From contig DASUTC010000158.1 in the NCBI GenBank assembly GCA_036374795.1, positions 1 to 59,628 of the forward strand: a stretch of 59,628 bases of DNA. The letters run 5' to 3'. The notes under the pieces were generated by a model. It was given only the letters and a program-made list of their open reading frames with translations. It was not told where the DNA came from and did no database searches. The translations under genes were made by a program, and so were the position numbers. The stretch comes from Herpetosiphonaceae bacterium (lineage in GTDB: Bacteria; Chloroflexota; Chloroflexia; Chloroflexales; Kallotenuaceae). This document shows positions 8,544 to 17,785 of this stretch, one piece after another (positions within the stretch are counted from its first letter, which is position 1; each line of letters starts with the position of its first letter).

Positions 8544-11500
8544 ATGTCTGCATCGAAGAACGACAACGCACACACACCAGACATCACGCTGCCGTCCAGC
8601 ATCGCGCAGACCATGCGGCTGGTGCAGCGCACCGCGCAGATCGCAGGCTGGGGCGAGCGCATCGCGGCTCACAATCAGCCGCCGCGCTCCGCCAGCTTCG
8701 GGTCGCGTTTGTTCCGGCGCTTCGAGCCCACCAATTCGCCCGGCATCTGGGCCGATAGCTTCGCGCAGCGCTTTGCCGCCAGCGAGCTTGAGCCGTCGAA
8801 CAGCGAGCTGAAGCTCGCGCCGTACGCGCCCGCGCAGCGCCAGGTGAGCGCGGCACGCCAGGGCGCGCTGCCGTGGTCGAGCGCCGATCCGTTCGCGCCC
8901 GCCGCCGCCCCGGCAGCCGCGCCGATCGCGCGCATGGCAGACACGCCCGCCGCCGATCCGCTGCTCAGCGATCTGATGGCCTCCGGCTGGCAGGTCCAGT
9001 CGCCGCGCTCCGCGCCTGTGCAGCGCTCGACGGAGCAGCCGAGCTACTCATCGGCTCCCGCGCCACAGCCCACGGGGGCATCGCCGCAGGCCGAGCCGCA
9101 GATCCGCCGCTCGACAGAAACCACGCCGCCCGCCGCAACGCCAGCGATTCAGCGCTCGACGGAGGCAGCGCCGCCTGCCGCAACGCCAGCGATTCAGCGC
9201 TCGACGGAGGTAGCGCCGCCCGCCGCAACACCAGCGATTCAGCGCTCGACAGAAACCCCGTCGCCTGATTCCGCCCCGGCCTCGCTACAACGCCAGCCTT
9301 CGGGTGAGCAGCCCGGCGCCTCGACTCCCGCAGCGCCCGATGCGCCCGCGAGCGAATCAGCGGATACGTCGTCGGCAGCGCCCGATGCATCGACGCCGAC
9401 GATACAAACTGCGGCCACGCGCTCGATGACGCTGTTTCGCGGCACGCCCCAAAATCCGTTGATGCGGATGGGACTTTCAGAGAGCGCAGGCGAGGCCGAC
9501 GAGATCCCGGCAGCGCCCAGCAGCGCCGCGCCTTCGGCTTCAGGCGAGCTGCCAGTGGTACGGCCTGCACGCTCAAATGATAATGCGGCCCCGCCGGTTT
9601 CCTCTCCGCAGAGCGCCCAGATCGCCCGCCGAGCCGACGCTCCCGCCGCGACACCGCAGCCGAGCGCACAGCCGGATACGCGCCAGGATATTACGTCAAC
9701 TTCTCCGGCAGATACAGCCCAATCGTCGAGCAGCGCCGCCGAGAGCGCCACGCAGCCAGATGTGCAGCGCGCACCCGATGCGCCTGCCTCATCCGCCCCG
9801 TCTGCCAGCGATAGCGTCGCAGCCGATCCGATCCAGCGCACGCCTGACGCGACTCCTCAGAGCACCGCTGCCGATCCGATCCAGCGCACGCCCGACGCGA
9901 CTCCTCAGAGCGTCACTGCCGATCCGATCCAGCGCACGCCCGACACGACCCCTCAGAGCACCGCTGCTGCCACGCCCGATCAGCCGGTGATCGCGCGTCT
10001 TGCACCCGATAGCGCCGATGCTCCGGCTGCCAGCGCCGCCCAGGATCACGCGACTCACGTCGCGCCCGGCGACAGCGGCTTGCCTGAGCAGGACAGCGCG
10101 GCATCGAGCGCTGCCAGCATCGCCCGCGCGACCGCCGACGCGCCGCCTGTGCCAATCGTGCAGCGGACGCCAGGCGCTTCCGCAGCGCCCACACTGTCCA
10201 ATACTGGCTCAGGCGTGGATCGCGGCGCCGATGGTCCAGGCGCAGAAGCGACGAGCGAGTCCGCGCCGGTCATTCGCCGCCAGTCCAGCCCGTCTGCGCG
10301 GGACAGGGCGATGAATGCTGTGCTGCCGCTGGCGGCACGGCTGCTGCAACGCTACAGCACGGGCAATGCGCAGGGAAGCTCCGCGCCGATGCCGCTGCTC
10401 AGGACATACGCGCTACCAGGGGCGATCACGCTCATGCGCGCCACCGAGCAATCGAGCGGCTCCGCAGCGCTCCCACTGGTGACGCCTACGGAGGGCACGG
10501 CGAGCAGCCCGCCCAGCACGTCGCACGTCGCCGCGCTGCCGCTGCTCCGCCGCTCGGCGATCGTGCCCGCGCTGCCCCAGGCCCCGCTCCAGCGCGCGGC
10601 CATGCCCGGCATCACGTCGGCTCCCACCGGCAGCCCGGCGGCCACAACGCCTGCATCCGCGCCCGCTGCTAGCGCCGTGCCTGCCCTGGACTGGAGCGCC
10701 CTGCCGCTGCTACAACGGCTCAGCCTTCAGCACACGCTGCCTGCCGCGCCTGCCACGTCCACGAGCAGCCCGCCGCCTGCCGCGCCCACCAGCCACGGCA
10801 TCGCCGCGCGCGTGCTGCAACGCCTCGCCCTCGACGGCACCCCCAGCGCTGCCCCGATGCCCTTGCTCAGGATGCAGACGCCAGTAACGCCCTCGGCTGT
10901 GATGCACACCGCAGCCCAGTCGATCGGGCATGGCGTAGAGTCGGGTAGCATGGTCGATTCGGAAACGGCGGGTGAAGCGACGAGCGAGCTTACGGGCTTT
11001 GACGCAGCGCCGACGATCCGCCGCTCGGCGATCATGCCGTCGCTTGCGGGACAGTCGTACCGGCCGCTGCCTTTGCTCAGGATGCACACGCCCGACGCAC
11101 CGACGATGGCGCAGACGAGAGCAGATAGCGCCGATTGGTCGCAGCCGCTCTACGATCCGGCGATCGGCAGCGCAACCCCGCCGACAAGCGCCGCTGTGAT
11201 GCGTAGCGCTGATCAGCCCGGCACAGCGCAGTTTTTGCCAGAGATGACACCGGCGGAGGGCACGGCGAGCAGCCCGCCCAGCACGTCGCACGTCGCCGCG
11301 CTGCCGCTGCTCCGCCGCTCACCGATCGTGCCCGCGCTGCCCCAGGCTCCGCTCCAGCGCGAGGCCATGCCCGGCATCACGTCGGGTCCCACCGGCAGCC
11401 CGGCGGCCACAACGCCCGCGTCCGCGCCCGCTGCCAGCGCCGCGCCTGCCCTGGACTGGAGCGCCCTGCCGCTGCTGCAACGCCTCAGCCTCCAGCACGC

Positions 11501-12443
11501 GCTCCCTGTCGCGCCCACACCCACCAGCAGCCCGCCGCCTGCCGCGCCCACCAGCCACGGCGTCGCCGCGCGCGTGCTGCAACGCCTCGCCCTCGACGCC
11601 ACGCCCGGCGCGGCCCCGATGCCCTTGCTCAGGATGCAGATGCCGCACATGCCCGCCTTCGACAGCGCAGCGGAAACAGGTCCGGCAAGCCCAGGCGACT
11701 CCCCGACACACGAATCGACACCAGTGCTGCATGTCGCAGCGCCTTCGTTGGCATCCGCGCTCGTGCGTCGCTCGGCGATCCTGCCGTCGGTACCAGGCTT
11801 TGCGGCACCGGAGCAGGAATTCTTGCCGATGGCGGCAGACACGCCTGAGGCTGGCGCGGGCGCATTCCAGCAGCCAGCCAGCGCCGTCGACATGGGCAGC
11901 GCTCGCCCATTGCTGCAACGCGCCAGTCTTCCCGCTCTACTGTCAGGACAATCCACGATGAGCAGCCTGGGCGCTCCCGCATCTGGATACTTCCAGCGCA
12001 GCGCTTCGCCGCTCGCGCCGAATCAGGCCGGATCGGAATCGGGGACGCTAGGATTGCCGCTGCTTCAGCGCATGCTCACCGACAGGCATCCTGGCGCTGA
12101 CGGAGAAGCCGGGCTGTTCGGAGGCGCTGACCACACGCTCGCGTCAGCCGATACGCCGGATCAGCCTTCTGGCGCGAGCCGTCAAGCCCCGATCAGCCGC
12201 ACGACCGCCGATCTTGCGCTGCTCAAACCGGCGCGACCCGACATCCAGCGGACGCCGGAGCAGGGCCAGGGCGGGGAGGCCGAGGCGAGCGCCGCGCAGC
12301 CGTCAGGCGGCAGCGCCGACGCAGCGGCAAAGGGCGAGGCAGGCAAAGAGGCCAAGCACGACATCGAAAAGCTTGCACGTCAGGTCTATGCTCGATTACG
12401 GCACCGGCTGCTGATCGATCGAGAGCGATTGGGACGTTACTGA
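8544..12443 (+). CDS. Giant repetitive Pro/Ala/Ser-rich eCIS protein
   Basis: 1299 residues, nearly all low complexity, six bases after the tube gene. Short motifs recur throughout: IQRSTE in about 15-residue repeats (residues about 190-240), DPIQRTPDATPQS in about 16-residue repeats (about 425-475), and LPLLRRS, LLQRL, PMPLLRMQ in the centre. A 385-bp block is duplicated (separate entry). The C-terminus becomes acidic then helical (KHDIEKLARQVYARLRHRLL), the only part likely to fold; similar short helices end proteins at this position in other eCIS loci. It could be a disordered scaffold or ruler, or an effector-docking tether. It lacks the long helices of a classical tape measure. Function unknown. 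Confidence 0.75.
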   Translation: MSASKNDNAHTPDITLPSSIAQTMRLVQRTAQIAGWGERIAAHNQPPRSASFGSRLFRRFEPTNSPGIWADSFAQRFAASELEPSNSELKLAPYAPAQRQVSAARQGALPWSSADPFAPAAAPAAAPIARMADTPAADPLLSDLMASGWQVQSPRSAPVQRSTEQPSYSSAPAPQPTGASPQAEPQIRRSTETTPPAATPAIQRSTEAAPPAATPAIQRSTEVAPPAATPAIQRSTETPSPDSAPASLQRQPSGEQPGASTPAAPDAPASESADTSSAAPDASTPTIQTAATRSMTLFRGTPQNPLMRMGLSESAGEADEIPAAPSSAAPSASGELPVVRPARSNDNAAPPVSSPQSAQIARRADAPAATPQPSAQPDTRQDITSTSPADTAQSSSSAAESATQPDVQRAPDAPASSAPSASDSVAADPIQRTPDATPQSTAADPIQRTPDATPQSVTADPIQRTPDTTPQSTAAATPDQPVIARLAPDSADAPAASAAQDHATHVAPGDSGLPEQDSAASSAASIARATADAPPVPIVQRTPGASAAPTLSNTGSGVDRGADGPGAEATSESAPVIRRQSSPSARDRAMNAVLPLAARLLQRYSTGNAQGSSAPMPLLRTYALPGAITLMRATEQSSGSAALPLVTPTEGTASSPPSTSHVAALPLLRRSAIVPALPQAPLQRAAMPGITSAPTGSPAATTPASAPAASAVPALDWSALPLLQRLSLQHTLPAAPATSTSSPPPAAPTSHGIAARVLQRLALDGTPSAAPMPLLRMQTPVTPSAVMHTAAQSIGHGVESGSMVDSETAGEATSELTGFDAAPTIRRSAIMPSLAGQSYRPLPLLRMHTPDAPTMAQTRADSADWSQPLYDPAIGSATPPTSAAVMRSADQPGTAQFLPEMTPAEGTASSPPSTSHVAALPLLRRSPIVPALPQAPLQREAMPGITSGPTGSPAATTPASAPAASAAPALDWSALPLLQRLSLQHALPVAPTPTSSPPPAAPTSHGVAARVLQRLALDATPGAAPMPLLRMQMPHMPAFDSAAETGPASPGDSPTHESTPVLHVAAPSLASALVRRSAILPSVPGFAAPEQEFLPMAADTPEAGAGAFQQPASAVDMGSARPLLQRASLPALLSGQSTMSSLGAPASGYFQRSASPLAPNQAGSESGTLGLPLLQRMLTDRHPGADGEAGLFGGADHTLASADTPDQPSGASRQAPISRTTADLALLKPARPDIQRTPEQGQGGEAEASAAQPSGGSADAAAKGEAGKEAKHDIEKLARQVYARLRHRLLIDRERLGRY
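10491..10876 (+). repeat. 385-bp direct repeat, copy 1 (copy 2 at 11256-11639)
   Basis: Bases 10491-10876 and 11256-11639 are near-identical and in frame inside the giant repetitive protein. Each encodes about 128 residues running from EGTASSPPSTSHVAALPLLR to PMPLLRM. The copies differ at scattered positions with one small length change, so the duplication is recent but not brand new. Confidence 0.92.
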
Positions 12444-12470
12444 TCAAGATAGTCTAACAAGAGGACATCT

Positions 12471-13163
12471 ATGCGCAGCGGTCAACTCGCGAAAGCAGAA
12501 ATCATCAATCTGCACACTGGTGAAAAAGTCCCGTGCATGTTCAATCCCAAGGAATATACCTTCTCCAAAAGCAATGGCTGGAAGGAATCAGAGACAAAGG
12601 GGCTTGATATTCCGCCACTGGAGTTTAGCGGCGGCGAGCCTTCAACGCTATCAATTCAGCTTCTCTTCGATACGAATGAGTCGCACAGCCATCTGAACCT
12701 GGGCGTCGTGGCAGGCCGCGATGTACGCAAGTACACCAAAGGGCTGTGGGACATGATGAAGATCAACGAAAATAGAAAGCATCCGAAGACCAAAAAGGGA
12801 GAGCCGCCATACTGTCGGTTTGTGTGGGGCACGATGTGGTCGTTCGAGGCGGTGATCACCAGCATCTCGCAAAAATTCACGCTCTTTGCCCCGGACGGAA
12901 CGCCCCTGCGGGCGGTGCTCGATGTCTCGTTCAAGCAGGCCTTTGACGAAGGCCAGTACCCGCGACAAAACCCGACCTCCGGCGGTAATCCTGGCGAACA
13001 CGTGCGGACCGTCCGTGAGGGTGAGACCCTGCCGTACATTGCGTACGAAGAGTACGGCGACCCGACCGTGTGGCGACATCTTGCGAATACCAATAATATT
13101 TCTGATCCCCGACGGCTGCGTCCCGGCGATATGCTGATGATCACGCCGCTGCCGTCGCGCTAG
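12471..13163 (+). CDS. LysM tail/baseplate hub protein (Afp7-like)
   Basis: 230 residues. Residues 1-165 match the CIS tube-protein N-terminal family found in Afp7-like proteins (GEKVPCMFNPKEYTFSKSNG; STLSIQLLFDTNESHS). Residues about 180-228 form one LysM module (VREGETLPYIAYEEYGDPTV, then LRPGDMLMITP). In Afp/PVC this protein sits between spike and tube and helps link the baseplate hub. GAGGA precedes the ATG. It is followed directly by the VgrG-like spike gene, the usual order. Confidence 0.93.
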   Translation: MRSGQLAKAEIINLHTGEKVPCMFNPKEYTFSKSNGWKESETKGLDIPPLEFSGGEPSTLSIQLLFDTNESHSHLNLGVVAGRDVRKYTKGLWDMMKINENRKHPKTKKGEPPYCRFVWGTMWSFEAVITSISQKFTLFAPDGTPLRAVLDVSFKQAFDEGQYPRQNPTSGGNPGEHVRTVREGETLPYIAYEEYGDPTVWRHLANTNNISDPRRLRPGDMLMITPLPSR

Positions 13164-13205
13164 TTTGTGCCGCCATAGCCCGACCATACGATACAGGGAT
13201 GATGT

Positions 13206-14948
13206 ATGCCTCCGAATCAGCAGAAGAGTTCTATCGGTCAGTTTTTTATCCAGGTGGATGGCTCCAACGCGCCGCCTGAGGTAATGAATGCCCTTCAAGA
13301 CGCGGTTGTCGAGGACGACATTGGGCAGCCGGCCATGTTTGCGCTGCGCTTTCATGATCCCAATCTCACGCTGACCGACGGCGATCAGTTCAAGCTGGGC
13401 CGTGAGGTGACACTTGGAGCTGCCGCGCCGGGCGGACAGCAAAAAACGATCATGACCGGCGAGATCACGGCGCTGGAGCCGGAGTTCGAGCAGCATACTC
13501 CCACGATTACGGTGCGCGGCTACGATCGATCGCATCGGCTGTACCGGGGCCGCAAAACGCGGACATTCCTCAATCAGACCGATAGCGACATAGCCTCGCA
13601 GATCGCGCGTGAGGCCGGGCTGACCGTCGATGCGGAGGCGACCAGCGCTCAGCACGCCTATGTCATTCAAGATAACCAGACCGACATGGATTTTTTGCGG
13701 GCGCGGGCTGCCCGGATCGGCTACAGTATCACCGCAGACGAGCGCAAGCTGCGCTTCCGCCGCGCCGAGGCCTCGCCGCCAGCCGCGCCCGCTCAGGAGT
13801 GGGGCCTTTCGCTACGCACCTTCCGTGTGCGGCTTACAGCCATCGCGCAGCCCAACGATGTCCAGGTGCGCGGCTGGGACCCCAAGATGAAGCGGGCGAT
13901 CGTCGGCAAGGCCACGCAGGCGGCCAAGCCGTCACAGATCGGCGATGGCAAGACTGGCGGCGAGGCGGCGCAGGAGTCCTTTGGCTCGGCGGCGACGCTC
14001 ACCGTCACCAATCAGCCGGTCCGCACGCAGGGCGAGGCCGATTATCTTGCGCAGGCGACACTTGACGAGCTTTCCGGTGGCTATCTCGTGGCCGAAGGAC
14101 TCTGTAACGGGGAGCCAGCCCTGAAAGCAGGCACCACGGTCGAAATTAGCGGAGTCGGCACACGGCTGGGCGGCAAATATTTTGTCACCGCCACGCGCCA
14201 TGAGTACACGCCGAAGGGCGGCTACACCACCATCTTCACGGTCAACGGGCGGCAGCCGCGTAATCTCGTCGCGTCGGTCAACGGGCATCACGGGCAGCAC
14301 AGAATCGAGGGCGTGGTCATCGGCGTCGTCACCAACATCAACGATCCCGACAAGCTGGGCCGTGTCAAAGTCAAGTTTCCCTGGCTCGACGAAGGCCAGG
14401 AGAGCGACTGGGCGCGACTCGTCGGGACCGGCGGCGGCAAAGATCGCGGCTTCATGGTCGTGCCCGAAGTCGAAGACGAGGTGCTGGTTGCTTTCGAGCA
14501 CGGCGACATCAACCGGCCCTACATCATCGGCGGGCTGTGGAACAGCAAAGATACAGCGCCCGTCGTCGCCGTGGCCGGTGGCAAAGTCGAGCAGCGCATT
14601 TTCAAGACGCGCGTCGGGCACCAGATCGTCTTCAAAGACGACGCCGGTCCCGGCTTTATCCAGATCAAGACCGCCGGTGGGCATCTGATCAACATCAACG
14701 ACACCGATAAGCAGATCCAGATCAAATCGCAAAGCCATACGGTGCTGCTCGACGACCAGGGCAAAGCCGTCAAGATCACGTCGGGCGGCGATGTCGAGAT
14801 CAAAGGCACGGGCGGCCAGCTCACGATTACGTCCAGCGGCGTCGAGCTGCGCTCCAACAGCGGCATGACCGTCCAGGCCAACTCGATGCTCGATGTTAAG
14901 TCAAGCGCGGCGCTAACCATCCAGGGGGCGATGGTCAAGATCAACTAA
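13206..14948 (+). CDS. VgrG-like spike protein (Afp8-like)
   Basis: 580 residues. Residues about 15-360 are the gpD/late-control fold (TITVRGYDRSHRLYRGRKTR; IQDNQTDMDFLRARAARIGY). Residues about 367-446 are the gp5 OB domain (GVVTNINDPDKLGRVKVKFP; GDINRPYIIGGLWN). The rest is a beta-helix with alternating polar/hydrophobic repeats (INDTDKQIQIKSQSHTVLLD). Trimers form the piercing spike under the tube. No extra effector domain is fused, so cargo probably sits in the tube lumen or on the PAAR tip. A normal-length family member with all domains present. Confidence 0.95.
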   Translation: MPPNQQKSSIGQFFIQVDGSNAPPEVMNALQDAVVEDDIGQPAMFALRFHDPNLTLTDGDQFKLGREVTLGAAAPGGQQKTIMTGEITALEPEFEQHTPTITVRGYDRSHRLYRGRKTRTFLNQTDSDIASQIAREAGLTVDAEATSAQHAYVIQDNQTDMDFLRARAARIGYSITADERKLRFRRAEASPPAAPAQEWGLSLRTFRVRLTAIAQPNDVQVRGWDPKMKRAIVGKATQAAKPSQIGDGKTGGEAAQESFGSAATLTVTNQPVRTQGEADYLAQATLDELSGGYLVAEGLCNGEPALKAGTTVEISGVGTRLGGKYFVTATRHEYTPKGGYTTIFTVNGRQPRNLVASVNGHHGQHRIEGVVIGVVTNINDPDKLGRVKVKFPWLDEGQESDWARLVGTGGGKDRGFMVVPEVEDEVLVAFEHGDINRPYIIGGLWNSKDTAPVVAVAGGKVEQRIFKTRVGHQIVFKDDAGPGFIQIKTAGGHLININDTDKQIQIKSQSHTVLLDDQGKAVKITSGGDVEIKGTGGQLTITSSGVELRSNSGMTVQANSMLDVKSSAALTIQGAMVKIN

Positions 14949-15006
14949 GTTGCCAGCCCGATCCGGTACCGAATGGCTGGTTTTCAAGGCTGAAAAAGGG
15001 GTATAT

Positions 15007-15294
15007 ATGAGTTTCCCTGCGGCGCGCTTAACCGATACCACCGCGACCGGCGACATCATCACCGGGCCGGGCGCTCCAACAGTACTGATCGGTGGGCTAC
15101 CGGCGGCATGCGTCGGCGATGCGACCGTAGGCGCGGCCTGTACCGGCACGATCACCATGGGCAGCGGCACGGTCTTGATTGGAGGCCGTCCTGCCGCGCG
15201 GATCACCAGCCAGGTCAACGGCGTGAACAGCGCGGGCGTGCCGACGACCACCGTGGTCGCCAAGGGAGCGCCCAACGTGATGATCGGCGGCTAA
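15007..15294 (+). CDS. PAAR-domain spike tip protein
   Basis: 95 residues starting MSFPAARLTDTTATGD, with the repeated PAAR signature (GAPTVLIGGLPAACVGDAT; SGTVLIGGRPAARITSQ; GAPNVMIGG). PAAR proteins cap the VgrG spike with a zinc-bound point. The ATG at 15007 preceded by AAAAGGGG is preferred; an upstream in-frame TTG at 14950 would add 19 residues unlike the family. The gene directly follows the spike. Confidence 0.93.
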   Translation: MSFPAARLTDTTATGDIITGPGAPTVLIGGLPAACVGDATVGAACTGTITMGSGTVLIGGRPAARITSQVNGVNSAGVPTTTVVAKGAPNVMIGG

Positions 15295-15349
15295 GATGGC
15301 TGCCGGTGCGGCTGCGGGCAGATCCGAGCGTGAGTAGCAAAGGTTCAGC

Positions 15350-15754
15350 ATGACTCAACTAGGCGATATTATCGGCTCAGGCTGGCGCTTTCCGCCGGGA
15401 GTCGATGGGCGAGGCAACATTGCGCTCTCCTCGCGCGAACAAGAGATCGAAGAGGCGATCGAAATTATTCTGAGCACGCCCAAGGGCCAGCGCGTGATGC
15501 GGCCTGAGTTCGGCTGTCGCATCCATGAGCTGATCTTCGCGCCGATCAACGCGGGCACCGCCGCCGCAGTGTCGCATCATGTCAAAGAGGCGCTGGGATG
15601 GTGGGAGCCACGGATCGATGTCGAGGACGTGAACGTCGAGCCCGATCCTGAGAGTCCCTCGTGTTTGTTGATTCACATCGCCTATCGTATTCGAGCGACC
15701 CACGACGAGCGGGCGTTGGTCTATCCCTTCTATACCATTCCGGGCGAGCCCTAG
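15350..15754 (+). CDS. gp25-like baseplate wedge protein (Afp9-like)
   Basis: 134 residues of the gp25/lysozyme-like baseplate family: SSREQEIEEAIEIILSTPKG, QRVMRPEFGCRIHELIF and EPRIDVEDVNVEPD. In T4 and in Afp/PVC, gp25 nucleates the sheath at the baseplate. The conserved EFG motif needed for the sheath handshake is intact. It is followed after 46 bases by baseplate J, as usual. Confidence 0.94.
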   Translation: MTQLGDIIGSGWRFPPGVDGRGNIALSSREQEIEEAIEIILSTPKGQRVMRPEFGCRIHELIFAPINAGTAAAVSHHVKEALGWWEPRIDVEDVNVEPDPESPSCLLIHIAYRIRATHDERALVYPFYTIPGEP

Positions 15755-15800
15755 TCGCCGCACCGCCCGATCCGCTTGCTCGTCGTCGTAGGAGATATCG

Positions 15801-17768
15801 ATGCCGCTTCCAACACCGAATTTAGATGATCGCCGCTTTCAAGACCTTGTGGACGAGGCCAAGCGGATGATTCCGCGCTACTGCCCGCAGTGGACCGACC
15901 ACAACGTGAGCGATCCCGGCGTGACGCTGATCGAGCTGTTTGCCTGGATGACCGAGACGATGCTCTACCGGCTCAATCGCGTCCCCGAAAAAAGCTATAT
16001 CAACTTTATGGAGCTGATGGGCGTGCAGCTTCAGCCGCCGACCGCCGCGCGCACGACGCTGACCTTCTGGCTGGCCGCGCCATCCAGCGAGACGGTGACG
16101 GTCCCGACTGGCACCGAGGTGGCGACAGTGCAGACCGCCGCCGAGGCCGCCGTCAGCTTCAGCACCGACGCCGATCTGGTGGTACGGCCAACCAAGCTGA
16201 TCGGCTGCTTCACGTCGCCGGACGAGCGCAACTTTGAGGATCAGTTCTGGAAGCTGGACGTGCCCAACCAGTCGTTTCTGGCGTTCAGCCCGCAGCCCAA
16301 TCCCGGCGATGCGTTCTACCTGTGCTACGAGCAGGATCATAGCAACCATATTCTCGCGCTGTGGATCGACTGTACGATCGAGGGTATCGGCGTCGATCCG
16401 ACCAACCCGCCGCTCTCGTGGGAAGCCTGGTGTACCGAAGGCTGGTCGGAGGCGGAGTTCGATCGCGACGAGCACGGCAAGCGCAACGACGAGACGGGCG
16501 GCCTCAACAAGAAGGGCCGCGTCCTGCTGCACCTGCCGCCGGGCATGGCTCCGATCGACTTCGGCGGGAAGCGCGGCTACTGGCTGCGCTGCCGCCATAC
16601 GCCGCCCAAGCCGGGACAGCCCACCTACTCGGCGTCGCCGATGATCTATACGATCGACTCCGGCTCGATGGGCGGGATGATGACCGCGACACACGCGCGC
16701 ACGATCGTCGGCGAGATCCTGGGCCGCAGCGATGGCATGCCGGGACAGACCTACCGGCTGGAGGCCACGCCGGTTCTGCCGCGCCAGCCGCACGAGACGC
16801 TGGAGGTGCAGGAAGAGGACGGCACCTGGACGGTCTGGGAGGAGCGCGCCGATTTTGCCCAGTCGATGCCGCAGAACAAGCATTTTGTCCTCGACAGCGT
16901 GACGGGCGAGGTCCGCTTCGGGCCGTTCATGCGCGAGCCCGACGGCACGGGCCGTCAGTACGGCGCGATCCCGCCACGCGGCAGCCTGGTACGCTTCAGC
17001 CGCTACCGCAGCGGCGGCGGCTCGCTGGGCAACGTCGACACCGGCAAGCTGAGCGTGCTGAAAAACGCCGTGCCCTACGTCGATCGCGTCACCAACCGCC
17101 AGCGCGCGATCGGCGGTCGCGACGCAGAAAGCCTGGAGCGAGCCAAGCTGCGCGCGCCGCAGATGCTCCGCACCCGCGATCGGGCTGTCACCGTGGAAGA
17201 CTACGAGTACCTTGCCAAACAGGCGTCGTCGAGCGTGGCGCGGGCGCGCTGCCTGCAACCGCGCGCCGTGGGCATGGCAAACACACCGCCGCCAGGCGTC
17301 GTGCAGATGCTGCTGGTGCCCGATCTGTCCGCCGCCGAGGGCCGTATCCTGCCCGAACAGCTCCGCATGCCGCAGGAGGCGATCCAGGAGGTGCAGCAGT
17401 ACCTCGACGAGCGCCGCCTGCTGACCACGATCATCAAGATCGGACAGCCCGACTACGTGTGGGTTTCGGTCGATGCGCGGCTCAAAACGCGGCCTGAGAC
17501 TGATCCGGAAGCCGTGCGCCGCGATGCTCAGACCAAGCTCTACCGCTTCCTCAACCCGGTCGTCGGCGGCCACGACCAGAGCGGCTGGCCGTTCGGACGC
17601 GATCTCTACATCTCGGAGGTGTACGCGGTGCTCCAGAGCGTGCCGGGCGTTGAATACATCGAGCACGTGAAGCTCTGGCTCGAAGGCAAAAAAGAGCCGC
17701 AGGATCGCATCACGCTGACGCCAAATGGACTAATCGCATCGGCAGAGCATCGCATTGCCGTCGTATAA
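15801..17768 (+). CDS. Baseplate J-like wedge protein (Afp11-like)
   Basis: 655 residues. N-terminus PTPNLDDRRFQDLVDEAKRM and the WTDHNVSDPGVTLIELFAWM motif are hallmarks of eCIS baseplate J (gp6-like) proteins. The central and C-terminal part (RDRAVTVEDYEYLAKQA; FLNPVVGGHDQSGWPFGRDL) is the conserved J core. It forms wedge arms connecting hub, sheath initiator and periphery. TAGGAGA precedes the ATG by 5 bases. Confidence 0.95.
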   Translation: MPLPTPNLDDRRFQDLVDEAKRMIPRYCPQWTDHNVSDPGVTLIELFAWMTETMLYRLNRVPEKSYINFMELMGVQLQPPTAARTTLTFWLAAPSSETVTVPTGTEVATVQTAAEAAVSFSTDADLVVRPTKLIGCFTSPDERNFEDQFWKLDVPNQSFLAFSPQPNPGDAFYLCYEQDHSNHILALWIDCTIEGIGVDPTNPPLSWEAWCTEGWSEAEFDRDEHGKRNDETGGLNKKGRVLLHLPPGMAPIDFGGKRGYWLRCRHTPPKPGQPTYSASPMIYTIDSGSMGGMMTATHARTIVGEILGRSDGMPGQTYRLEATPVLPRQPHETLEVQEEDGTWTVWEERADFAQSMPQNKHFVLDSVTGEVRFGPFMREPDGTGRQYGAIPPRGSLVRFSRYRSGGGSLGNVDTGKLSVLKNAVPYVDRVTNRQRAIGGRDAESLERAKLRAPQMLRTRDRAVTVEDYEYLAKQASSSVARARCLQPRAVGMANTPPPGVVQMLLVPDLSAAEGRILPEQLRMPQEAIQEVQQYLDERRLLTTIIKIGQPDYVWVSVDARLKTRPETDPEAVRRDAQTKLYRFLNPVVGGHDQSGWPFGRDLYISEVYAVLQSVPGVEYIEHVKLWLEGKKEPQDRITLTPNGLIASAEHRIAVV

Positions 17769-17785
17769 CTGAAATGCTATAAGCG

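Noticed and set aside
8544-12443. Calling the giant protein the tape measure
   Set aside because: It is Pro-rich and disordered, not helical, and a tape measure gene may be upstream of the window; only the position suggests a ruler.
15822-17666. 614-codon open frame on the minus strand opposite baseplate J
   Set aside because: Long antisense frames are common in high-GC DNA; the translation is rich in Arg, His and Ala with no recognisable domain, and the + strand gene is a clear family member.
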